A stretch of DNA of 19,687 nucleotides from assembly GCA_913040765.1 (NCBI GenBank), contig CAJWIA010000006.1, positions 1 through 19,687 on the forward strand, read 5' to 3'. Within the stretch, counting starts at the first letter, position 1, and each line of letters starts with the position of its first letter. This document shows positions 14,779 to 19,687 of the stretch, one piece after another. This DNA comes from an uncultured Anaerolineales bacterium (GTDB lineage Bacteria > Chloroflexota > Anaerolineae > Anaerolineales > UBA11657). The translations under genes were made by a program, and so were the position numbers. Below the pieces are notes generated by a model. That model was not told where the DNA came from. It did not search any database and saw only the letters and a program-made list of their open reading frames with translations.

Positions 14779-15732
14779 ATGCGTGTACTGATTAATTTGA
14801 CTATCATGGTCTTCATTAGCGGGGGTGTTGAAGTAGCTTATGCTTTAGAGAGTTGTAGTGTAAAGAGTGATCAGATGGATCGGTCGTTAGTTCGTTATGT
14901 TGGAGGCATGCGCTATCAATTGAAGTCTTCGAGCAATAAGGCGTCAGAAGTGTCATACGACTGTGTTAGAGAGAGTTCGGTTACAGAGAGTGTAGCTACC
15001 TCAATTTTGTACTCAAGCAATATTGAAGAGAATATAGTAGTAAGTGGAATTGTCAAGCCAGACGCTATAGTTGTTGTTATTGATGATTTTGGTTATCGTA
15101 ATGACTGGGTTTTGGAAGGTTTTCTGAATTTGGATGCTTCGTTGTCATATGCGGTAATTCCAGGAAATCAATTTAGCTCTAGTACCGGCAGTTTAATTCA
15201 TGATAATGGATATGAGCTAATAATTCATATGCCTATGCAGGCTGTAGGCTCGGCGCCAGGGGAAGTTGACTTCAGGTTGTTGACTACTATGAATAAGGAA
15301 AATATATATTCAAGGATACATAGCGCTTTAGTCCAATTTCCTACTGCTGTTGGTATGAATAATCATCAGGGCTCAGCTTTTACAGCACACCCTTATTCTA
15401 TGAGCATTGTAGCATCCGAGCTTCGAAGGCAGAACTTGTATTTTCTGGATAGTGTTACAAGCGCACATACGGTGGGTGCTGAAAGTATGCGTGCTGCAGG
15501 CGTGCCTGTAGTTGAAAGAGATTTGTTTCTGGATTCGGTGGATGATTTGAACTATGTTAATGAGCAGCTGGACAGATTAGCTTATTTGTCTAGACAGCAT
15601 GGTTATGCTGTAGGTATTGGACATGTGCGTGCAAATACTCTTTTAGCTTTGCAGCAGTCAATACCGCGTCTAAAGCAAGCTGGCCATGAGTTTGTATTTG
15701 TCTCAGAAGTTGTAAATCTTGTGCCGCAATAA
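14779..15732 (+). CDS. Divergent polysaccharide deacetylase family protein (YibQ-like), exported
   Basis: The protein matches the YibQ/divergent polysaccharide deacetylase family, a NodB-like fold presumed to act on cell-wall glycans outside the membrane; the biochemical role is poorly defined in general. From ATG 14779 (317 aa) a signal peptide runs to AYA|LES (cut after residue 22). A Ser-rich stretch of about 70 residues follows, then the domain: IDDFGY (101-106), HMPM (150-153), NNHQGSAFT (194-202), FLDSVTSAH (222-230), RDLFLD (247-252) and IGHVRANT (280-287). These follow the family motif order. The frame is open back to a TTG at 14695, directly after the M20 stop. I choose 14779 because it begins the signal peptide cleanly, although no Shine-Dalgarno sequence supports it. 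It lies in the same plus-strand run as the methyltransferase and M20 peptidase. Confidence 0.85.
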   Translation: MRVLINLTIMVFISGGVEVAYALESCSVKSDQMDRSLVRYVGGMRYQLKSSSNKASEVSYDCVRESSVTESVATSILYSSNIEENIVVSGIVKPDAIVVVIDDFGYRNDWVLEGFLNLDASLSYAVIPGNQFSSSTGSLIHDNGYELIIHMPMQAVGSAPGEVDFRLLTTMNKENIYSRIHSALVQFPTAVGMNNHQGSAFTAHPYSMSIVASELRRQNLYFLDSVTSAHTVGAESMRAAGVPVVERDLFLDSVDDLNYVNEQLDRLAYLSRQHGYAVGIGHVRANTLLALQQSIPRLKQAGHEFVFVSEVVNLVPQ

Positions 15733-15762
15733 TTCTATAGAGAAGTAAATAATTTTGTTTAT

Positions 15763-16086
15763 ATGAAAAATTCTGTGAGTATTCCTGTCCGTCAACAGGA
15801 GATCGGAGATATAGAGTACGCTAGTTTAGATCTTCTCATTAGATATGAGAAATTGTTGCTGTGGCTCCGCGATAGGTATATTGATACAGTAGAGAGTTGT
15901 CAGTATTTATCTAAAGATAAGATTATAAAATGTGTAGAATGTCGCGGTGAACAGTATGACGCTGGGGGATACTCCGAGCCTAGGTTATGGATTTATGCTG
16001 AAATTAGAGAGTGTTCTGGTTATATCAATGTTGATTGTGTTGGACATCCAGCTACGATAAAGCAATTGCGCCGACAGTTCGAGTAA
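15763..16086 (+). CDS. Small cysteine-rich protein of unknown function
   Basis: I do not recognise this 107-residue protein. No signal peptide or membrane segment is evident. The N-terminal half looks helical (LLIRYEKLLLWLRDRY at about 24-39). The C-terminal half holds CVEC (57-60), Cys84, Cys92 and His95, a spacing that could bind a metal ion, plus Cys46. It starts 30 bp after the deacetylase gene on the same strand and ends 144 bp before hsp20, so it may be the last gene of that run. No Shine-Dalgarno sequence lies at normal distance (AGAGAAG is 17 bases away). The frame has no good competitor and base composition like its neighbours, so I think it is a real gene, but this rests on length and context alone. 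Confidence 0.65.
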   Translation: MKNSVSIPVRQQEIGDIEYASLDLLIRYEKLLLWLRDRYIDTVESCQYLSKDKIIKCVECRGEQYDAGGYSEPRLWIYAEIRECSGYINVDCVGHPATIKQLRRQFE

Positions 16087-16166
16087 AGCGCACATTAGCT
16101 GTTATTACACCCAATAATATGCTCTGTTGTTTCTTATATGTTTCATAGGAATCGAAAATGTAATGT

Positions 16167-16188
16167 TAATGATTTATCCGTATCATTA
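16167..16188. promoter_or_regulatory. Inverted repeat TAATGAT-N8-ATCATTA upstream of hsp20
   Basis: Two perfect 7-base arms are separated by 8 bases, 42 bases before the hsp20 ATG. It does not match CIRCE (TTAGCACTC-N9-GAGTGCTAA). Its position in the probable promoter region makes it a candidate binding site for a different heat-shock regulator. AT-rich sequence makes chance repeats more likely. Confidence 0.4.
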
Positions 16189-16216
16189 TGGTAGTTAATA
16201 GTGGCAAAAAACTTAC

Positions 16217-16224
16217 AGGGAGGT
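16217..16224 (+). promoter_or_regulatory. AGGGAGGT ribosome-binding site fixing the hsp20 start
   Basis: AGGGAGGT includes GGAGG ending 7 bases before the ATG at 16231. The in-frame GTG at 16201 lies ahead of this site and would place it inside the coding sequence, so 16231 is the better start. Confidence 0.8.
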
Positions 16225-16230
16225 AAGTCG

Positions 16231-16692
16231 ATGACAAATATAGTGAGACGCAGTTCCAATTCGCAATTGTTTTCACCATTTGCAAGTGCACTGCCTATAA
16301 GAGGTATCTTTGAAAGCTTTTTTAACGATAGTTTGGCTGATCAATCATGGGCAACTCAGTTTGACACTCATTTGGAAGTGGATGTAACTGAAAGCGAAGA
16401 TGAGTATGTTTTGACTGCCAATATTCCGGGTGTAGAAGCAGAAGATGTCTCAGTTAAACTAGAAGATCAAATAGTATCAATTTCTGCTGATATGTCTACT
16501 GAAGATGAAGATGAGCAGAATGGATATCTGGTGCGCGAGCGTAGGGTTGGTAAATATAATCGCAATTTGCGATTAGGATCTAAGTTCGAGCATGATAAAG
16601 TTAAAGCAGTGGTAAAGAATGGTGTGCTGACACTTAGTATACCCAAGGCTACTAAATCCAAGCCTCGGCGTGTAGAAGTAGAAGTTATATAA
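16231..16692 (+). CDS. Hsp20 / alpha-crystallin family small heat-shock protein
   Basis: This is an ATP-independent holdase chaperone that binds unfolding proteins in the cytoplasm. The 153-residue protein has a short N-terminal arm with a Phe-rich FESFFNDSL stretch, then the alpha-crystallin domain. This opens with THLEVDVTESEDEYVLTANI, continues through PGVEAEDVSVKLEDQ and an acidic loop (TEDEDEQNG), and ends with AVVKNGVLTLSIPK, which holds the family motif A-x3-NGVL. A basic C-terminal tail ends in VEVEVI, close to the I-x-I/V anchor used in oligomer assembly. The gene stands alone between a 144-bp upstream region with an inverted repeat and a strong terminator that begins at its stop codon, so it is probably a single-gene transcript induced by stress. 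Confidence 0.94.
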   Translation: MTNIVRRSSNSQLFSPFASALPIRGIFESFFNDSLADQSWATQFDTHLEVDVTESEDEYVLTANIPGVEAEDVSVKLEDQIVSISADMSTEDEDEQNGYLVRERRVGKYNRNLRLGSKFEHDKVKAVVKNGVLTLSIPKATKSKPRRVEVEVI

Positions 16693-16736
16693 GCAGCAAA
16701 AAAGCGACCGATGTCGGTCGCTTTTTTGCTGCTTAT
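16689..16736. terminator. Bidirectional intrinsic terminator, 48-bp perfect palindrome
   Basis: Bases 16689-16736 form a perfect inverted repeat with 23-bp arms around a central TG. The GC-rich core AGCGACCGA / TCGGTCGCT is flanked by six A on the left and six T on the right, so an RNA hairpin with a U-tract forms on either strand. Beyond the A/T tracts a second paired segment (GCAGC / GCTGC) extends the stem. The palindrome starts inside the hsp20 stop codon and ends 11 bp before the stop of the convergent lipoprotein gene, so it should end both transcripts. Confidence 0.9.
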
Positions 16737-16747
16737 TCTAGTAGGTG

Positions 16748-17206
16748 TTATTCGGAAGGGTTAATTACACTGTCTTCAAACCATGAACGGGCAGTCTGTA
16801 TAGCATTATTGAGATTTCCCTCTGCTAATTTGGTCATTAGATCCTGAAGTTCATCAATATCAATAGCGGTGTACACACTAAGTGCATTCTTCATTCGTTC
16901 CATGCAGATAGGAATGTTTAAGATGTGCTTTACGTCGGTTTGAAGATCAAGAAGTTCTGGTAGCAATGGAAGCCAACTTTCCCCACTGTCTGTTGTGGCT
17001 ATGTAACGGTCAGCTAACATTTTTATTTCGGATGCAAGCTTACGCATAGCATCAATGCTACATGGATCTGGTGGAGGTGTGGGAGTAGGCGTAGGAAGAG
17101 GTGTGGGTGTTGGCGTAGGAGTGTTTATGATAAGTATGTCTGTGTTGCATGATGTTATAAATTGGGCACTCAAAATTAGTGCAATTATTGTAAATTTCTT
17201 GCTCAT
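16748..17206 (-). CDS. Small lipoprotein with Thr-Pro linker, function unknown
   Basis: The 152-residue protein begins with a lipoprotein signal, MSKKFTIIALILSAQFITSC, lipobox ITSC with Cys20. A Thr-Pro repeat linker (about 29-48) then lifts a helical C-terminal domain (about 49-152) off the membrane. Two cysteines, Cys49 and Cys101 (in IPICMERM), may pair. Thr-Pro linkers behind lipoboxes are common in Chloroflexota surface proteins, in my general knowledge. I do not recognise a defined family for the domain and infer no enzyme activity. The gene follows dnaE2 on the same strand after a 97-bp gap and ends at the shared terminator. In the gap I see only AT-rich sequence with TATTAT-like elements. 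Confidence 0.8.
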   Translation of the reverse strand: MSKKFTIIALILSAQFITSCNTDILIINTPTPTPTPLPTPTPTPPPDPCSIDAMRKLASEIKMLADRYIATTDSGESWLPLLPELLDLQTDVKHILNIPICMERMKNALSVYTAIDIDELQDLMTKLAEGNLNNAIQTARSWFEDSVINPSE

Positions 17207-17306
17207 ATAATATCAAATAGATCGAATAATAGGTAATGGTTAGTTGTGTTTGCCTAATTCTAGATAGATGAAGTAGCAAGAATCTTGCCAAAGAGTAACT
17301 AGGTAT

Positions 17307-19687
17307 TTATAGAGATATTATATGTATTGCTATCAAATTTAAAGCACCATGCTTAAGCTGTAAATTCCCTTGAACTACCACAAAGTTTGAGTAGTATTCT
17401 ATGCGATATGAATTGTATGTATTAGCATGGATTACCACGTTAATAATCCCACTACTATCTTCCAAGGCCAGAAAACGAATTCCATTTGCAGTAGGTGGGC
17501 TTTGTCGTGTTACTACTATTCCTCCCACTTTTACTTTTTGTCCGTTATTTATGCTGTGCAGTTGAGAAACAAGTATGGTTTTGTGATGAGACAATGCATC
17601 TCTGTACAAATAAGTAGGGTGATTATCGATGCTTACTTGAGTTGCATTGAACTCGGATGCAAATTTCTGTTCAGGTGTCATGGGTTTCAATGCGACCTGT
17701 TCTCCAGATATGGTCAGTTTTAGATCATTCAATCTAGAGGTAGTTTGATAAGCGTCAGTTAATTCCCATAGTATTTGGCGACGGTGTTTTTTAGGATGTA
17801 AATAATCTAATGCGCCAGATAAAACAATTGATTCCATTAGTGGCCTAGGGAATTTCATGCGTTGTATTAGATTGGGTAAAGATTGAAAAGGTGCGAGCTT
17901 GCGTTCCTGCAAAAGAAGATTGATGTGTTCCGTGCCAAATCCGCGTATGGTTTTTAAACCTAGACGTATTTTTCCGGATTGCAAGGTGCTTCTAGCTTTA
18001 GAATACCTTAAGTCTACTGGCAAGAAACGCACCCCTATTCTTCGGGCATCTGATATTACAACATGCTCTGGATAGAATCCCATTGGTTGATTTCGTAATA
18101 CACCAATGAAGAATTCGGTAGGGTGATGACATCGTATCCATGCCGACCAATATGTGATAACTGCAAATGCGGCTGCATGTGCTTTTGAGAACGAGTAACC
18201 TCCAAAAGATTTCAATTGATCAAAAATTTGATTGGCTATAAAAGTGCTCACTCCTCGTGATTGTGCTCCATCTATAAATCTTGTATGGAAATGCTTTATT
18301 TGTTCTTTAGTGTGTTTGTGTCTTAGAGCTCTACGTAATAGTTCTCCTTCTCCTGGAGTGAATCCAGCTAGATCACGAGCTATTTTAAGTACTTGTTCTT
18401 GAAAAAGAATAACACCTAAGGTTTCTTTTAGTGCTGGTTTTAGTAGTGAGTGTAGATAGGTTGTTGGGTTTCTTCCTTCGCGTCTTAGTAGGTAAGGGTG
18501 TACCATGTTGGATTGTAACGGCCCAGGTCTTATTAATGCTACTTGTATGGTTAAGTCTGCTAACGAACGTGGTTTGAAGCGAGGGATTAATGATGATTGT
18601 GCCCGACTCTCTATCTGGAATACTCCAATTGTCTCTCCGCGGCAAATCATATCAAATACATCAGGATCATCAAATCTGAGTTTCTCTAGTTCTGGTGACG
18701 GATTTATTAGAGCGCATGCATCAGAGATTGCTGATAGCATGCGCAGACCGAGCACATCTAATTTGATCCAGCTCATGAGTTCTAAAGAATCTTTATCCCA
18801 TTGAACCACTGTTCGTTCTTGCATACTGGCTGGTTCAATCGGCATATAATCAGTCAGCTTCTGTTTTGAAACTATCATGCCTCCGTTATGTATGCCGAGG
18901 TGTCTGGGAAAACCTTCAAGCAAGGCGGTTATTCGCAGTAGCTCTTGCCACCTGGGAGAGTAGAAATCCTCTTTGAGGATTGCACGTATGCTTTTTGACT
19001 CCGGCAAGGAAGATGCGGAGTGGTCATCTAATACGGCAGTAGCATTTTGCAATGTATCTTTTTCAAATCCTAGTGCTAATCCTACATCTCGTAGTGCTGA
19101 ACGTGCGCGGAAAGTGACAATAGTACATGCCATAGACACTTGCTCAGGACCATATTTGTTGTATATGTACTGTATAACCTCCTCTCGTCTATCGGCCGCA
19201 AAATCAATATCTATGTCAGGAGTGGTTGAGCGTTCTCTAGATAAGAAGCGTTCGAAGACTAGTCCAGTGTCTAATGGATCTATAGGGGTTATACCTAGCA
19301 GGTATGCAACTAAAGAATTGGCTGCACTACCACGACCTTGACAAAGAATATTGTTTTTACGTGCGAAACATATGAGGTCCCAAACTACTAAGAAATAGTT
19401 TGCCAAATTGTATTCGGATATCATGCTTAGCTCATGATCGAGTGTCAGAATGTATTTGTTTTTGTCGGACACAATTTTCTGTGCAAGTGTTGTGTGGCAT
19501 AGTTTGCTTAGTCTGTCATCTGAATTCATTTGAGAAGACAGCTGTATTTGCGGTAGTACTTGGGGTCCAAAGGGCAGATTTACTTGGCATCGTTCGGATA
19601 TGTAAAGCGTGTTATTTATAGATTGTGTATATTCAGTAAAGAGTTTTTTCATTTGTTGTGGGCTACGGAAATAATATTCATGATTGG
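17307..19687 (-). CDS. dnaE2: DNA polymerase III alpha-type, error-prone DnaE2-like (N-terminus beyond right edge)
   Basis: This is a C-family DNA polymerase; the DnaE2 branch works in damage-induced translesion synthesis. The frame is open through the right edge. The bases before the ATG at 19652 encode EYYFRSPQQ, matching the family sequence ahead of this Met, so it is internal and about 792 residues are visible. The N-terminal PHP domain lies outside. Visible landmarks are GRGSAANS, TPDIDIDF with two catalytic Asp (codons 19209-19211 and 19203-19205), HNGGMIVS, KLDVLGLRML with the third Asp (18756-18758), RPGPLQSNMV, FQEQVLKIA and GGYSFSKAHAAAFA. A helix-hairpin-helix region and a C-terminal OB fold (GIRFLALEDSSGIINVVI) follow. 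It stops just after the OB fold, lacking the long tail of replicative DnaE1. RREEVIQYIYNKYG after the catalytic motif also favours DnaE2. No imuA/imuB partner is within view. Confidence 0.87.
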   Translation of the reverse strand, partial: NHEYYFRSPQQMKKLFTEYTQSINNTLYISERCQVNLPFGPQVLPQIQLSSQMNSDDRLSKLCHTTLAQKIVSDKNKYILTLDHELSMISEYNLANYFLVVWDLICFARKNNILCQGRGSAANSLVAYLLGITPIDPLDTGLVFERFLSRERSTTPDIDIDFAADRREEVIQYIYNKYGPEQVSMACTIVTFRARSALRDVGLALGFEKDTLQNATAVLDDHSASSLPESKSIRAILKEDFYSPRWQELLRITALLEGFPRHLGIHNGGMIVSKQKLTDYMPIEPASMQERTVVQWDKDSLELMSWIKLDVLGLRMLSAISDACALINPSPELEKLRFDDPDVFDMICRGETIGVFQIESRAQSSLIPRFKPRSLADLTIQVALIRPGPLQSNMVHPYLLRREGRNPTTYLHSLLKPALKETLGVILFQEQVLKIARDLAGFTPGEGELLRRALRHKHTKEQIKHFHTRFIDGAQSRGVSTFIANQIFDQLKSFGGYSFSKAHAAAFAVITYWSAWIRCHHPTEFFIGVLRNQPMGFYPEHVVISDARRIGVRFLPVDLRYSKARSTLQSGKIRLGLKTIRGFGTEHINLLLQERKLAPFQSLPNLIQRMKFPRPLMESIVLSGALDYLHPKKHRRQILWELTDAYQTTSRLNDLKLTISGEQVALKPMTPEQKFASEFNATQVSIDNHPTYLYRDALSHHKTILVSQLHSINNGQKVKVGGIVVTRQSPPTANGIRFLALEDSSGIINVVIHANTYNSYRIEYYSNFVVVQGNLQLKHGALNLIAIHIISL

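Noticed and set aside
16201..16230. GTG at 16201 as the hsp20 start
   Set aside because: The strong GGAGG site lies between it and ATG 16231, and the ATG gives a normal Hsp20 N-terminus.
16087..16230. CIRCE/HrcA operator before hsp20
   Set aside because: No TTAGCACTC or GAGTGCTAA half-site is present; the repeat found there has a different sequence and spacing.
17060..17120. Tandem repeat or CRISPR-like array
   Set aside because: The repeat is the degenerate coding sequence of the Thr-Pro linker, with no spacers.
18385..18645. 86-codon minus-strand open frame in another frame within the polymerase gene
   Set aside because: The polymerase frame there encodes conserved motifs such as RPGPLQSNMV and FQEQVLKIA, so this is an overlap by chance.
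17307..19652. A complete 781-residue polymerase starting at ATG 19652, or a truncated pseudogene lacking the PHP domain
   Set aside because: The same frame is open to the last base of the window, and its upstream residues fit the family sequence preceding that Met. The gene simply continues past the edge.

Overview
The window looks like chromosomal DNA from an AT-rich, compactly organised bacterium. Gaps between genes are short, four neighbouring pairs overlap by 3 to 4 bases at stop/start junctions, and non-ATG starts (GTG, TTG) occur. A Thr-Pro-rich linker behind a lipobox, the MacB/FtsX-type exporter and the set of peptidases and dehydratases suggest a Chloroflexota relative, perhaps a free-living SAR202/Dehalococcoidia-type lineage. 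That placement is an inference from gene style and no marker gene was tested. I see no rRNA, tRNA, CRISPR array, insertion sequence, integrase or phage gene. Most of the window is ordinary core and metabolic sequence.

Left part (1-3679, minus strand): a GTG-started isoaspartyl peptidase/asparaginase is followed by a serine-hydrolase (beta-lactamase fold) lipoprotein carrying a duplicated two-cysteine module. Dihydroxy-acid dehydratase (ilvD) comes next; its start codon overlaps the stop of the lipoprotein gene, and the gene runs off the left edge. Diverging from this operon is an S9 prolyl-oligopeptidase-family peptidase (3751-5643, plus), apparently read from a leaderless promoter.

Centre (5635-12476, minus strand): read in transcription order this run holds an ABC-exporter ATPase, a double-FtsX permease, valyl-tRNA synthetase and a PLP threonine/serine dehydratase. 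The ATPase/permease and valS/dehydratase pairs overlap by 4 bases. The dehydratase ends inside the 3' end of the convergent S9 gene. Threonine dehydratase, ValRS and IlvD share a branched-chain amino acid theme.

Right part: a 155-bp divergent intergenic region (12477-12631) carries an inverted repeat and a 20-bp-period direct repeat. It leads into a plus-strand run: a SAM methyltransferase, an M20 metallopeptidase starting at a TTG that overlaps the methyltransferase stop, an exported YibQ-type divergent polysaccharide deacetylase, and a cysteine-rich orphan protein. An Hsp20 chaperone follows, with its own upstream inverted repeat. A 48-bp perfect palindrome, which should terminate transcription in both directions, separates hsp20 from a minus-strand Thr-Pro-linker lipoprotein and from a DnaE2-type DNA polymerase that enters from the right edge without its N-terminus.

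I did not find a convincing new multi-gene system. The items most worth following are the duplicated module in the lipoprotein, the leaderless promoters, the repeats in the two intergenic regions and the orphan small proteins.
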